A DNA stretch of 64,000 nt from Candidatus Nanopelagicales bacterium (GCA_018609125.1 JABAYF010000016.1:65745-129744); one strand, 5' to 3'; positions 34,741-44,908 are shown, counted from the stretch's first letter. Notes: generated from the sequence alone by a model not told the origin. Program-made: numbers and translations.

Positions 34741-36299
34741 CTTCGCGAACTTCATCGACTCCGACAGACGACATCGGCACGTTTTGTCTTGTCCTGCACA
34801 GTCATCTGCCCTGGGTGGCCCATCACGGAACCTGGCCGGTGGGCGAGGAGTGGCTGCACCAGGCCTGGGCGGATTCATACGCGCGAGTTCTCGCCGTGGC
34901 TCAACGACTTGGCAGCCAGGGCCGCGAACACCTCTTCACCCTCGGGGTTACCCCCGTTCTGGCCGCCGCGCTTGACGATTCCTACTGCATCAGCGAACAC
35001 CATCGGTGGTTAGCCGACCGACACCTACGCGCGACCGGCCTCGCTACCGATGCGGACCCAGTGCGACGGCATGCAGCACCACGGGAAATCCACAATGCCG
35101 GAAGAGCAATGCAGGTATTTGAAAAGCATTGGTCCCGCGGCGCCTCACCAGTCTTTAGGGACCTAACCGATGCGCACACGATCGAATTGCTGGGCGGTCC
35201 GCTGTCGCACACTTTCACCCCCTACCTGCCCGACAACCTGGCTGCGGCATCCCTGCAGGCCGGCCTCGACGATGCCGAACTTCGAATCGGACAGCGTCCG
35301 GTGGGTATCTGGACTCCAGAATGTGCGTTTCGACCCGGCATGGAGACGACCTGGAGTGACACCGGCATCTCACACCTGATGCTGGAAGGACCCACGCTGC
35401 AGTCGGCGGGTGCGCACCTCGGCGCCCCCTGGCACGTCGGTGACTCCAACGTTGCAGTGTTCGGACGCGATCTGACCACGACCTATCGCGTGTGGTCGCC
35501 ACGTCGCGGATACCCGGGAAACCGCTGGTATCGGGACTTCCACACCTTTGACCACAACTGGGGACTACGACTTAAGCGGGTGACCGGTCAGCGGGTCACA
35601 CCCGAAAACAAAGCCCCCTACGATCCTGAACGTGCCGCCATGGCCGTACGCGCTGATGCTGTCGACTTTGTCGGGCATGTGCGCAAGCAACTTCTCAAGC
35701 ACTCAGACAACGACAACGGACAACGAGGTGTGGTAGTTGCCGGCTTCGATACCGAACTGTTCGGCCATTGGTGGCACGAGGGACCGCAGTGGCTTGAAGC
35801 GGTGCTCATGCTCCTGCCCGAAGCGGGAATTCATGTAGACACCTTGGCCGGCGCACTCCGGCGCCACGATGTAGCCGGTCAGGTTCATCCGGCTGAGGGG
35901 TCGTGGGGGTCAGGGAAAGACTTTGGCGTCTGGAGCTCACCAGTAACACAGCATTTACGGGACAGATACGACGAGTCAATACACGCGGTATCGGTTCTGC
36001 TTGCCAAATCCTGGAGCGACCGAGGACGACTTGCCCGCGATGAAGTGCATGATCAGGTAGTCATGTCGCTGCTGTTGGGCATGTCCAGCGACTGGGTATT
36101 CCTGATCGAGAAGAATGGCGCCGCCGAGTACGCGCGTGGTCGCGCAGAGGAACACCTGAAGGATGTTGATTCCCTGCTCCACCTGATGGAACAACGGCTA
36201 CAAGGAATTCCACTATCGTTAGAAAATCTAAACCTATTGCAGCACATTCAGTCTCGTGATCGAGTGTGGGGTCATGTTGATGCGCGAACGTTCGCTTAA
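34737..36299 (+). CDS. GH57 1,4-alpha-glucan branching enzyme (Rv3031-like)
   Basis: 520-residue glycoside hydrolase family 57 protein with the DUF1957-type C-terminal helical domain. Visible family motifs are LVLHSHLPWVAHHG, GIWTPECAFRPGME (nucleophile glutamate) and GFDTELFGHWWHEGPQWLEAV (acid/base aspartate). Homologues add alpha-1,6 branches to glucans, and Rv3031 does so for methylglucose lipopolysaccharide. The ATGA overlap with the methyltransferase indicates coupled translation. A second, unrelated branching enzyme (GlgB) lies at 47 kb. Confidence 0.9.
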   Translation: MTSRTSSTPTDDIGTFCLVLHSHLPWVAHHGTWPVGEEWLHQAWADSYARVLAVAQRLGSQGREHLFTLGVTPVLAAALDDSYCISEHHRWLADRHLRATGLATDADPVRRHAAPREIHNAGRAMQVFEKHWSRGASPVFRDLTDAHTIELLGGPLSHTFTPYLPDNLAAASLQAGLDDAELRIGQRPVGIWTPECAFRPGMETTWSDTGISHLMLEGPTLQSAGAHLGAPWHVGDSNVAVFGRDLTTTYRVWSPRRGYPGNRWYRDFHTFDHNWGLRLKRVTGQRVTPENKAPYDPERAAMAVRADAVDFVGHVRKQLLKHSDNDNGQRGVVVAGFDTELFGHWWHEGPQWLEAVLMLLPEAGIHVDTLAGALRRHDVAGQVHPAEGSWGSGKDFGVWSSPVTQHLRDRYDESIHAVSVLLAKSWSDRGRLARDEVHDQVVMSLLLGMSSDWVFLIEKNGAAEYARGRAEEHLKDVDSLLHLMEQRLQGIPLSLENLNLLQHIQSRDRVWGHVDARTFA

Positions 36300-36331
36300 C
36301 GGAGCCTAGGATCAACGGGTGACCGTCGTCG

Positions 36332-36337
36332 TATCAT
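36332..36337 (+). promoter_or_regulatory. -10 box of the GT4 glycosyltransferase (leaderless)
   Basis: TATCAT, 7 bases before ATG 36345. This decides for that start over the in-frame ATG 9 bases upstream, which overlaps the box. Confidence 0.5.
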
Positions 36338-36344
36338 GTGCCCA

Positions 36345-37586
36345 ATGCATGTATGTCACTTCGCATGGGAGTACCCGCCGGTCGTGTTTGGGGGGCTGGG
36401 CCAGCACGTGTACGCCCTCACCCAGCAACAGGTCGCCCAAGGCCTGACAGTTTCGGTCATCACACTAGCTCGTGATCCGCGAGTCCCGCTCACCGATGAA
36501 GGTGAGCAGCCGACCCCCGTGTCGGTTACCTACAGCAACGGTGTCCGTGTCATACGAGTGCAGCCTGCGCCACCGTTTCAGCAACTGAATTCACACAACC
36601 TGCTCACCTGGGTGAACAGCATGCAACAGGCCATGGACGCCGCGAGGACATCACTCGATGAAACCTGCGAGGTGGTACACGCCCATGATTGGCTGGTAGG
36701 AGAAGTCGCCCAGCAGGCAGCCACCGAAGCAAATCTTCCGCTGGTGACAACGATGCACGCCACCGAACAGGGTCGTCACCAGGGTTGGCTGCCGACAGAT
36801 ACATCCCGAGAAATCCATCATCGGGAGTACTCCCTGCTATCAGCCAGCAATGAGGTCATCACCTGCTCGAAGCACATGCGAAACGAACTCCTGCGTTACT
36901 TCGCGAACTTCACCGCCCCCATCAGCGTGATCCCCAACGGAATTGACCTGTCGGTGTGGCGAACCTCCGTCGACAACTCAACTCTTTCGAACTTCGTACC
37001 TCGCATGAATACACAACCTGTCGTGTTTTGTGGACGGCTGGAGTGGGAGAAAGGCATCCACACACTCCTCGACGCATTCTGCTCACTCGCGCGCACCCAT
37101 CCCGATGCTCGCCTGGTTGTCGCCGGACAGGGCAGCCAGCAATCCTTCCTCGTCGAACGAGCCGCAGCCCTGGGTATTGAATCGTTCGTCAATTTTGTGG
37201 GCTGGCTTCCACTCGAACAATTAACGGTCTTGATGAGGGAGGCTGCCTGCGTGGTTGTTCCAAGTCTTTATGAGCCATTCGGCGTTGTGGCGCTGGAGGC
37301 GGCCGCCCTCGGCGCACCGCTGATCGTTTCAGACACCGGTGGCCTCATCGAGTTAGTCAAAGACGGTGCGACTGGACGCACCTTTGCTGCTGGCGATGAC
37401 GCACAATTGTGCCGAGTGCTGCAGGAAACGCTCGACGATCCCGCTCATACGCAGCAGATGTCGCGAGCTGCCCATGAGCAGCTTCGACTCCACCACCAAT
37501 GGGCCGACATCGCCTCGTCTACCACGGCCGTCTACGGACATGGGCTGGCCAACGCATCGAGGATTGCGTTGCCAGGAGCTACGTGA
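36345..37586 (+). CDS. GT4 alpha-glucosyltransferase (Rv3032-like)
   Basis: 413-residue GT-B glycosyltransferase. N-terminal motif FAWEYPPVVFGGLGQHVYAL resembles glycogen synthases; the C-terminal half has the nucleotide-sugar block FCGRLEWEKGIHTLLDAF and the EX7E motif in EPFGVVALEAAALGAP. Homologue Rv3032 elongates alpha-1,4-glucans for methylglucose lipopolysaccharide and glycogen. It lies 45 bases after the GH57 gene in the same order as in M. tuberculosis, so the two probably build and branch the same glucan. Confidence 0.88.
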   Translation: MHVCHFAWEYPPVVFGGLGQHVYALTQQQVAQGLTVSVITLARDPRVPLTDEGEQPTPVSVTYSNGVRVIRVQPAPPFQQLNSHNLLTWVNSMQQAMDAARTSLDETCEVVHAHDWLVGEVAQQAATEANLPLVTTMHATEQGRHQGWLPTDTSREIHHREYSLLSASNEVITCSKHMRNELLRYFANFTAPISVIPNGIDLSVWRTSVDNSTLSNFVPRMNTQPVVFCGRLEWEKGIHTLLDAFCSLARTHPDARLVVAGQGSQQSFLVERAAALGIESFVNFVGWLPLEQLTVLMREAACVVVPSLYEPFGVVALEAAALGAPLIVSDTGGLIELVKDGATGRTFAAGDDAQLCRVLQETLDDPAHTQQMSRAAHEQLRLHHQWADIASSTTAVYGHGLANASRIALPGAT

Positions 37587-38256
37587 CCGACGGCGGCCTT
37601 GGATCCACCTCTTGTTCAGCAAGAGCTTCATCAAGAGCAGCCTTGGTTTTGCGTGCAATGTCTGCAACGTCTATGCGCCGCTGGAGAGCAAGATCGTAAG
37701 CAACCTGACGATTCTTTAGCGGCACTGCAGGAATGCCACCCATGACGGTAAATTCGGGTACATGTCCGCGCACCACAGCATGAGCGGCGAGTACGCAACC
37801 CCGTTCAATTGTCGTGCCGCGCAGAACCGTGACCTTGGTGCCGATCCATACATCTGGTCCGATGCGCACAGGTGACTTCGCTATTCCCTGGTCCTTAATC
37901 GGCACGTTAATGTCATCGGTGACATGGTCGAAATCGCAGATGTACACCCAGTCGGCAACTATTGTGCCCGCACCAAATTCGATATCCAAATACCCGTTGA
38001 CGGTGTTGTCGCGGCCGAAAACGCATTTATCCCCCACCCGCATGGTGCCTTCGTGGCAGCGCAGTCTGTTCTCATCGCCGATGTGCACCCAGCGGCCCAA
38101 AATGAGCCGGCCGTATCCCTTACGCGCGTGCACCTCTACCCGTTTGCCGAGAAACACAAAACCCTCGGTCACGATGTGGGGTGATCGCAGGCGGAGGAGG
38201 AAGAACCGCCAGTAGCGAATGAGATACCAGGGCGAAAATGCCCGATGACGCCACAC
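37579..38256 (-). CDS. hexapeptide-repeat acyltransferase (Rv3034c-like)
   Basis: 225-residue left-handed beta-helix acyltransferase. Hexapeptide turns run from about residue 50 to 180 (GRLILGRWVHIGDENRLRC, IGPDVWIGTKVTVLRG, VLAAHAVVRGHVPEFTVMGG), with the catalytic-type histidine in DFDHVTDD. The GTG start at 38256 is provisional: the conserved-looking frame continues upstream without ATG, GTG or TTG until a stop. It converges with and overlaps the GT4 gene by 8 bases. It probably transfers an acyl or acetyl group to a sugar; the substrate is unknown. Confidence 0.82.
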   Translation of the reverse strand: MWRHRAFSPWYLIRYWRFFLLRLRSPHIVTEGFVFLGKRVEVHARKGYGRLILGRWVHIGDENRLRCHEGTMRVGDKCVFGRDNTVNGYLDIEFGAGTIVADWVYICDFDHVTDDINVPIKDQGIAKSPVRIGPDVWIGTKVTVLRGTTIERGCVLAAHAVVRGHVPEFTVMGGIPAVPLKNRQVAYDLALQRRIDVADIARKTKAALDEALAEQEVDPRPPSVT

Positions 38257-38312
38257 CCATTTCGCCGAAGCCCAGGTCAGAAACCGGGCTTGACGAGGGT
38301 CGTGTCGGGAAC

Positions 38313-39239
38313 TCAGGGCTTAACCCCGGTGATGCACACGTTGTAGAACAGCTCGTCGGGAACAACCCTGGCGAGGTAGCGCTCGTCGATAGCCGCCAAC
38401 CGCTGCCAGGTGCGGTAGGCGAATGTTGCCCAGGTGAAACCCAGCGCGCCAGGTTTCACCGCCGCCTCAAAGGTGCGCACGGGCCAACCGAACCAGGATG
38501 CGGTCAATTCCTCGGTGACCGTTTCCACATCAATCGCACCGGCACGCATGGCCATCCTGGCCAAACTATCGGGATCAAAGGTATGAATATCCACGACCGA
38601 TTCAAGCGCCGCCGCTGCCGACGAGGCAGTCAGGTCAGCCGGTGTTCGCGCCCAGTTCTCACGAAACCGCGGTAGTTGGGTGATACGCGAGGCCGCCCAC
38701 CAGGTAGCCCGCGACAACTGACGTGCAATCACGTCGCCACGCGCGGTGGGCTCGCCACAAAAAACGAATCGACCGCCGGGCTTGAGTACGCGCAGGGCTT
38801 CTTGTAATGACTGCTCGACATCGGGAATGTGGTGCAGGACGGCATGACCGATCACCAGGTCGAATTGCTCATCGTCGCTGGGGAGGCGCTCTGCGTCAGC
38901 GACCCGGCCCTCAACCGACAGACCCAGAGACTGCCCTTGACGCACGGCGACATCCACCATGCCCGGTGAAATATCGGTCAGAACACTGAAATCGATAATG
39001 CCGGCGAGCATGAGGTTGAGCGCAAAAAAGCCTGTGCCACAACCGATTTCAAGAGCCGTCGCATATGGACGAGATGGAACACCGACAATGTGAGCGAACC
39101 GATCGCGCGCATAGGTTGTGCAGCGCTCATCAAAGGAAATACTCCACTTTTCGTCGTAACTCGCCGCTTCCCAGTCGTGATAGAGAACATTGGCCAGTTT
39201 GGGATCTGTGAAGGCTTCAGCGATCTCTGCAGCGGTCAT
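38313..39239 (-). CDS. class I SAM-dependent methyltransferase
   Basis: 308 residues. SAM-binding motif I ALEIGCGTGFFALNLMLAG, acidic residue in VLTDISPGMVDVAV, motif II/III DLVIGHAVLHHIPDVEQSL and VLKPGGRFVFCGEPT identify the fold; the C-terminal half (after ~residue 200) is an alpha-helical addition of unknown role. The stop codon lies 56 bases before the hexapeptide acyltransferase start. Its own start overlaps the enoyl-CoA hydratase stop by 4 bases, the Rv3038c/echA17 arrangement. The acceptor is unknown. Confidence 0.88.
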   Translation of the reverse strand: MTAAEIAEAFTDPKLANVLYHDWEAASYDEKWSISFDERCTTYARDRFAHIVGVPSRPYATALEIGCGTGFFALNLMLAGIIDFSVLTDISPGMVDVAVRQGQSLGLSVEGRVADAERLPSDDEQFDLVIGHAVLHHIPDVEQSLQEALRVLKPGGRFVFCGEPTARGDVIARQLSRATWWAASRITQLPRFRENWARTPADLTASSAAAALESVVDIHTFDPDSLARMAMRAGAIDVETVTEELTASWFGWPVRTFEAAVKPGALGFTWATFAYRTWQRLAAIDERYLARVVPDELFYNVCITGVKP

Positions 39240-40021
39240 TGCCCGGTGAACTCTGCCTTGCCCGGACCGTGCTCGATGAAGGAGGTCATGCCGACCTGTT
39301 TGTCGCGCGTGCCAAATAAGGACGCGAAGTGAACTCGCTCAATCTCCAGCCCAGAGTCTAGATCAACCATGAGACCGCGATCGATCGATTGTTTGGCCGC
39401 ACGCAGAGCATGCGGTGGTCCCTGAGCCAAGCGCTGCGCCAGTGCAAGGGCCTCGGTGTAGACGTCGTCAGGGGGAACAACACGGTCCACTAGCCCGATA
39501 GACAACGCTTCCGCCGCATCGACGAAACGTCCGGTAAAGATCAGGTCCTTGGCTCGGGACGGGCCGATCAGCCTGGGTAGGCGCTGAGTACCGCCGGCTC
39601 CAGGAATAATCCCGAGCAAAATTTCCGGCTGTCCGAGTTTGGCGTTATCTCCTGCCACTCGCAGATCTGCGCACAGTGCCAGTTCACACCCACCACCGAG
39701 TGCATAGCCGGTAATGGCCGCAATCGTGGGCTTTTCGATGCGCTCGACCGCGGTGAAAGCCGCCTGTAGACGCGTGGATCGAACAAGTGCATCGGTCAAG
39801 GGCCAGTCGACCATCTCTTTCACATCGGCGCCGGCCGCGAACACCTTTGGCCCGCCATAGATCACCACGGCTCGCACATCTTCGCGCTGCGAGGCCTGAT
39901 TTGCCGCGCCACGAATCTCCTGCTGCATCTGCACCGACAGCGCGTTCATGGGTGGGCGCTGAAGGTGAATCGTCGCGACGTTGTCTGCCACTTCAAGGCG
40001 CACAAGTGCATCTGCGGACAT
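39236..40021 (-). CDS. enoyl-CoA hydratase/isomerase family protein
   Basis: 261-residue crotonase-fold protein. The oxyanion-hole loop is FAAGADVKEMV and the signature is YALGGGCELALCADLRVAG with LGQPEILLGIIPGAGGTQRL, which retains the catalytic-region glutamate. It most likely hydrates trans-2-enoyl-CoAs in beta-oxidation (echA17-like). The ATG at 40021 has GAAAGG 9 bases upstream. A longer frame from 40057 adds no conserved sequence. Confidence 0.92.
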   Translation of the reverse strand: MSADALVRLEVADNVATIHLQRPPMNALSVQMQQEIRGAANQASQREDVRAVVIYGGPKVFAAGADVKEMVDWPLTDALVRSTRLQAAFTAVERIEKPTIAAITGYALGGGCELALCADLRVAGDNAKLGQPEILLGIIPGAGGTQRLPRLIGPSRAKDLIFTGRFVDAAEALSIGLVDRVVPPDDVYTEALALAQRLAQGPPHALRAAKQSIDRGLMVDLDSGLEIERVHFASLFGTRDKQVGMTSFIEHGPGKAEFTGQ

Positions 40022-40092
40022 ACCGGGAAACCTTTCATCGGAGGACCAGCTGCTCAAAGCCTAGTAGCCGCCCCTGCGCACCGGACTGCCTG

Positions 40093-40098
40093 TAGCGT
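40093..40098 (+). promoter_or_regulatory. -10 box of glgX (leaderless)
   Basis: TAGCGT, 7 bases before the GTG start of glgX at 40106, in the divergent gap from the enoyl-CoA hydratase. Confidence 0.5.
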
Positions 40099-40105
40099 TT
40101 CGCAG

Positions 40106-42280
40106 GTGACACCTCCCCAGGCCTCCCCCTTACCCAACGGCCCTGAACTCATCGGGCCTGGACACTGGGATCCTTTAGGGGTCACCTGGAACGCCGCCGG
40201 AGCCAACGTTGCGCTGTGGGCACCCGGTGCCGATGGGGTTGACCTCATCGTCGACCTAGCCGTTGATGGCAGGCCTGGCTCTGGGGCAACCACCACGCAC
40301 ACCACTTCATTGACCGAAAACACCCGCGGTGTATTTCACGGACTCATTCTCGGTCTTACCCCGGGCACCCGCTATGGATTTCGGGTGCATGGGAATTGGG
40401 ACCCGGCCGCGGGTCAGCGTTGGAATGCAGCCAAGTTGCTCAATGACCCCTACGCGAAAGCGATCAGCGGCGACGTCACGCTCAACAAGGCGATCTTTGG
40501 TTCCATCGCCAACGATGATCTGCAGCGGGAGGATCACGATTCTGCACCCTTCGTCCCGCGCAGCATTGTCGTTGCCGACAAATTCGACTGGGGAAACGAC
40601 GCACCACCTGCCGTTCCGTGGACCGATACGGTCATCTACGAAACCCATGTGCGTGGACTCACCATGACCCACCCAGAAGTGCCAGAGCATCAACGCGGCA
40701 CGTATGCGGGTGTGGCTCATCCCAGCGTCATCAAGCACCTCACGGATCTTGGAGTCACCAGTATTGAGCTTATGCCGGTGCATCATTTCACCAGCGAGAT
40801 CCACCTCATGGAATTGGGACTCAGTAACTATTGGGGGTACAACACCCTCGGCTATTTCGCTCCCGCAGCCGCGTATAGCTCTACCGGCAGTAACGGTGAG
40901 CAGGTTGTGGAGTTCCAGCGGATGGTCAAGGCTCTGCATGCGGCCGGCCTGGAAGTCATTCTTGATGTTGTCTACAACCACACCAGCGAAGAAGGGGTGA
41001 ACGGCCCCACCTTTAACTTTCGCGGCATCGACAATGCTCGCTACTACCGACTCACTGACGGGCGCCACTACACGGACTACACAGGCTGTGGCAACACCCT
41101 TAACGTCGCGGATCCGCACGTCCTGCAAATGGTGATGGATTCCTTGCGTTACTGGGTAACTCAGATGCACGTGGATGGTTTTCGATTTGACCTCGCATCT
41201 GCTCTGGCTCGGTCCTTTCACGACGTCGACATGCTGGGCACCTTCATGACGACGATCCAGCAGGACCCGGTGTTGCGCAATGTAAAACTCATCGCCGAGC
41301 CGTGGGATGTGGGCCCAGGCGGGTACCAGGTGGGCGAATTTCCAGCGATGTGGCGGGAATGGAACGGCAAATACCGCGATTGCCTTCGCGACTTCTGGCG
41401 TGGTGCTACCGGAGTGGGCGAATTGGGATGGCGCCTTTCTGGATCGGCAGACCTGTACAACAGTGAAGGTCGCTCCCCCTTCGCCTCCATCAACTTCATC
41501 ACCGCACACGATGGCTTCACGATGCGCGATCTCGTGACCTACGACAGTAAGCACAATGAAGCCAACCTGGAAAACAACAGGGATGGCACCGATGATAATC
41601 GCTCTGCCAACTACGGGGTCGAGGGCGAGACACCCGATCCGGATATCAACCGGATACGACATCGCCAGATGCGAAACATGCTCACCAGCCTGCTGCTGTC
41701 CACCGGGGTGCCCATGATCAGTGGCGGCGATGAGTTTGGTCGCACTCAGTCGGGCAATAACAACGCCTACTGCCAAGACAACGAGGTGAGTTGGTACGAC
41801 TGGGATTGGGCCGACTGGCAGCGAGACCTGTTTGACTTCACCAGGACACTGATCGGAATTCGTCGGCGCCATCGCACCTTCCGGCAGCGCTTCTTCTTCA
41901 AAGGCGAACCGCGCAGCGCTGGCGAAGCACCCGACCTAGCCTGGTTATCCGCTGACGGTGCGGCCATCACCGAAGATCAATGGCATGACCCCGGGATGAA
42001 AACGGTGGGGATGTACCTCTCCGGTGACCTCATTGCACTACCGGGGATCCAGCATGAGGGGGGTTCGCCAGATGTGCATGATTCGTTTCTGCTGATCTCA
42101 CACGCCGGCGACTCCCATGTGAGTTTCGCGCTCCCCGGCGCTCCTTACGGTCAGCGATACCACCGGGTCCTGGACACCCACGATGATCGGCCTAGTGCCG
42201 CGCCCTGGTCGGATGTAGCGGGTTCCACCATCATGATGGCCCCGCGCAGTTGCATCTTGCTGCGAGCTACAGACTCCTAA
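40106..42280 (+). CDS. glgX: glycogen debranching enzyme
   Basis: GH13 isoamylase-type enzyme that removes alpha-1,6 branches from phosphorylase-trimmed glycogen. The 724 residues have an N-terminal CBM48 (WDPLGVTWNAAGANVALWAP) and the barrel motifs DVVYNHTSEEG, GFRFDLASALAR (nucleophile Asp), LIAEPWDVGPGGY (acid Glu) and FITAHDGFT, with SYFD-like SNYWGYNTLGYFAP. The GTG start follows a TAGCGT -10 box by 7 bases and gives the usual length. It converges with glgP, 21 bases apart, so debranching and phosphorolysis genes face each other. Confidence 0.96.
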   Translation: MTPPQASPLPNGPELIGPGHWDPLGVTWNAAGANVALWAPGADGVDLIVDLAVDGRPGSGATTTHTTSLTENTRGVFHGLILGLTPGTRYGFRVHGNWDPAAGQRWNAAKLLNDPYAKAISGDVTLNKAIFGSIANDDLQREDHDSAPFVPRSIVVADKFDWGNDAPPAVPWTDTVIYETHVRGLTMTHPEVPEHQRGTYAGVAHPSVIKHLTDLGVTSIELMPVHHFTSEIHLMELGLSNYWGYNTLGYFAPAAAYSSTGSNGEQVVEFQRMVKALHAAGLEVILDVVYNHTSEEGVNGPTFNFRGIDNARYYRLTDGRHYTDYTGCGNTLNVADPHVLQMVMDSLRYWVTQMHVDGFRFDLASALARSFHDVDMLGTFMTTIQQDPVLRNVKLIAEPWDVGPGGYQVGEFPAMWREWNGKYRDCLRDFWRGATGVGELGWRLSGSADLYNSEGRSPFASINFITAHDGFTMRDLVTYDSKHNEANLENNRDGTDDNRSANYGVEGETPDPDINRIRHRQMRNMLTSLLLSTGVPMISGGDEFGRTQSGNNNAYCQDNEVSWYDWDWADWQRDLFDFTRTLIGIRRRHRTFRQRFFFKGEPRSAGEAPDLAWLSADGAAITEDQWHDPGMKTVGMYLSGDLIALPGIQHEGGSPDVHDSFLLISHAGDSHVSFALPGAPYGQRYHRVLDTHDDRPSAAPWSDVAGSTIMMAPRSCILLRATDS

Positions 42281-42301
42281 ATCAACCACCGCCGAGGGCG
42301 G

Positions 42302-44908
42302 CTATCTGAAGTCGCCATCCTCGGGCGATGACACGTTGGGGGGAACAGCAACGAGACCCATGTCTGCGACCGAGACCAAACCTTCGTGGCTGGGAAGCAC
42401 CCGAACCGTATAGCCATACGCTCCCGTCCGGTCTAGGTCCATCAACCCATCGAAGCGCCAGCGTCCGGAGTCGTAGCTTTCTGCTGGCACTAGATCACTT
42501 GTTCCCTGCTCGGTAATGCTGTCATCGCCATTGACGCGGCCGAAAACAACCTGGACAACAACATCTTCGGGATGAAGATTGCCAAGGTGCACATAGGCGC
42601 GAATGGGTATTGCTGATCCCAGGGCAGGTGAAGCACCAGGAATCGACACATCAACATGTTCAACGGCAACCTGGGGCCAAAACTCATGTACCCGCAGCTT
42701 CCAAGCGCTCAGTTCGCGACCGAAACTGAAATTGTCAGCGTGGGCCTTTGCTGCGGCGTTAGCGGCGGGCACATACAACTTATCGACGTAGTCGCGCACC
42801 ATCCGACTTGCCAGCACCTTCGGACCGAGGGTCTGCATTGTGTGTCGCACCTGTTGTATCCAACGTCGTGGGATTCCTGCCTCATCACGATCGTAAAACG
42901 TTGCTGCCACGCTGTTTTCAATGAGGTCGTAAAGCGCCGATGCTTCTAGATCGTCGCGTCGATCTTCATCATGCACCCCATCCGCCGTCGGAATCGCCCA
43001 GCCGTTCTGCCCGTCGTACCACTCATCCCACCAACCGTCCATGATTGACAAATTGAGGGCGCCGTTCAACGCTGCCTTCATGCCCGAAGTACCGCTAGCT
43101 TCCAGCGGACGAATTGGGTTGTTCAGCCACACATCGCATCCGGGGTATAGCCGCGTTGCCATGCCGATGTCGTAGTTGGGCAGAAAGACTATGCGGTGTC
43201 GGACCCGCGGATCGTCAGCAAACTGAACAAGTTGCTGGATCAGCCTTTTGCCACCGTCATCTGCCGGGTGAGACTTTCCGGCCACGATCAGCTGAATCGG
43301 GTTCGTTGGGTGAAGTAGGAGAGCGCGCAAGCGTTCCGGGTCGCGCAGCATGAGAGTGAGACGCTTATACGATGGCACGCGGCGAGCAAAACCGATCGTA
43401 AGCACGTCTGGGTCAAGGACCGAATCGATCCAACCGAGCTCTGCCTCAGTGGCACCGCGGTGAAGCCAACTCTTGCGCAACCGATCTCGGGCATCCGCAA
43501 CAAGATGCTCGCGCAGCGTGCGTTTCGTCCACCAGATCGCGTCGTCTGGGATTTCCCCGATGGCTTCCCAACCTTGGCCCTCCTCGGTCAGTTCAGGTCC
43601 GATCCGTTCCACCGCCAAGTTCCACACCTCAGGTGCAACCCAGGTTTGGGCGTGAACACCGTTGGTGATGGAGACGATCGGAACTTCAGCAGCGTCAAAA
43701 TCTGGCCAAAGGCCGTTGAACATTGACCGGCTAACGCTGCCATGAAGCAGACTCACCCCGTTGGCGCGCTGGGAAAGCCGCAGCCCCATGACCGCCATGT
43801 TGAACATACTGGAGTCACCACCTGGGTATGACTCTGTTCCGAGTGATTCGATGCGATCAACGGGCAGGCCATCGGCTGCGTTATCGCCACCGAAATACTG
43901 CCGAATGAGTTGCCGATCGAAACGGTCGATACCTGCGGGAACCGGCGTGTGCGTGGTGAAAACTGTTCCTGCACGCACAATCTCGAAGGCTTCGTCGAAA
44001 TTCAGTCCATCGGGCCCTTGAACGAGTTCGCGAATTCGCTCAACTCCGAGGAACCCGGCATGTCCTTCATTGGAGTGATAGACCGCGGGAGCTGGATGAC
44101 CGGTTACCTCGCAATACGCACGTAGTGCCCGCACCCCGCCGATGCCCAGGAGCATCTCCTGACGCAGCCGGTGTTCGTTGCCTCCCCCGTACAGCCGGTC
44201 GGTGACATCGCGTTCTGCTTGGTCGTTGGTGGCCACGTCTGAATCGAGCAGCAGCAACGGAATGCGACCAACGGAGGCCACCCAGATTCGAAAATCCAGC
44301 GTGCGTCCACCCGGCATTCCCACACTGCGATAAACCGCCTCGCCGGCTGCGTCTCGTAGCAGCGACAACGGCATCGCGTCGGGATCTAGCACCGGGTATG
44401 TCTCCTGCTGCCAACCATCGGAGGAGAGAGTCTGACGAAAATAGCCGGTCCGATAGAACAGTCCCACACCGACGATGGGCACGCCTAAATCTGAGGCGGC
44501 TTTGAGGTGGTCACCGGCTAAAATTCCTAGACCGCCGGAATACTGCGGCAGGGCGGCGGCGACACCGAACTCTGGCGAAAAATAGCCGATGCAGGCTGGG
44601 CCTTGCGACCGGGTGTTTTGGTACCAGTGGGCACGGTGCATGTAGTCGCCCAGGTCGGACTGGCAGTGGCGAACCCAGTGGACGAAGCCCTCGTCAGCAG
44701 CGAGTTCGCCGAGTCGATCAACCGAGACCTCCCCGAGCATCCGCATCGGGTCGGCATTGACGCTTTCCCACAGAGCTGGGTCGATGGCAGCGAACAAATC
44801 ACGGGTGGGCTGGTGCCACGACCAACGCAGGTTGTGCGCAAGTTCACTTAAGCCGTCTAGTTCCGTCGGCAGCACCGTGCGAACATTAAAACGCCTAATT
44901 GCTCTCAC
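42302..44908 (-). CDS. glgP: alpha-glucan (glycogen/maltodextrin) phosphorylase
   Basis: GT35 PLP-dependent phosphorylase that releases glucose 1-phosphate from alpha-1,4-glucans. The 868 residues begin with the DUF3417 N-terminal domain (LAHNLRWSWHQPTRDLF) typical of the actinobacterial/archaeal subtype, then SPEFGVAAALPQYSGGLGILAGDHLKAASD, the SNEGHAGFL loop and the PLP-lysine block ASGTSGMKAALNGALNLS. Start is a GTG with TAGCGT 8 bases upstream. It is divergent from glgE, 86 bases apart. Confidence 0.95.
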   Translation of the reverse strand: MRAIRRFNVRTVLPTELDGLSELAHNLRWSWHQPTRDLFAAIDPALWESVNADPMRMLGEVSVDRLGELAADEGFVHWVRHCQSDLGDYMHRAHWYQNTRSQGPACIGYFSPEFGVAAALPQYSGGLGILAGDHLKAASDLGVPIVGVGLFYRTGYFRQTLSSDGWQQETYPVLDPDAMPLSLLRDAAGEAVYRSVGMPGGRTLDFRIWVASVGRIPLLLLDSDVATNDQAERDVTDRLYGGGNEHRLRQEMLLGIGGVRALRAYCEVTGHPAPAVYHSNEGHAGFLGVERIRELVQGPDGLNFDEAFEIVRAGTVFTTHTPVPAGIDRFDRQLIRQYFGGDNAADGLPVDRIESLGTESYPGGDSSMFNMAVMGLRLSQRANGVSLLHGSVSRSMFNGLWPDFDAAEVPIVSITNGVHAQTWVAPEVWNLAVERIGPELTEEGQGWEAIGEIPDDAIWWTKRTLREHLVADARDRLRKSWLHRGATEAELGWIDSVLDPDVLTIGFARRVPSYKRLTLMLRDPERLRALLLHPTNPIQLIVAGKSHPADDGGKRLIQQLVQFADDPRVRHRIVFLPNYDIGMATRLYPGCDVWLNNPIRPLEASGTSGMKAALNGALNLSIMDGWWDEWYDGQNGWAIPTADGVHDEDRRDDLEASALYDLIENSVAATFYDRDEAGIPRRWIQQVRHTMQTLGPKVLASRMVRDYVDKLYVPAANAAAKAHADNFSFGRELSAWKLRVHEFWPQVAVEHVDVSIPGASPALGSAIPIRAYVHLGNLHPEDVVVQVVFGRVNGDDSITEQGTSDLVPAESYDSGRWRFDGLMDLDRTGAYGYTVRVLPSHEGLVSVADMGLVAVPPNVSSPEDGDFR

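Noticed and set aside
40307-41872. 521-codon minus-strand frame
   Set aside because: Lies wholly antisense to glgX, has no recognisable domain, and is expected from codon bias in high-GC genes.
42289-42301. Hairpin CCGCC-GAG-GGCGG between convergent glgX and glgP
   Set aside because: Only 5 bp and no T run on either strand, so not supported as a terminator.
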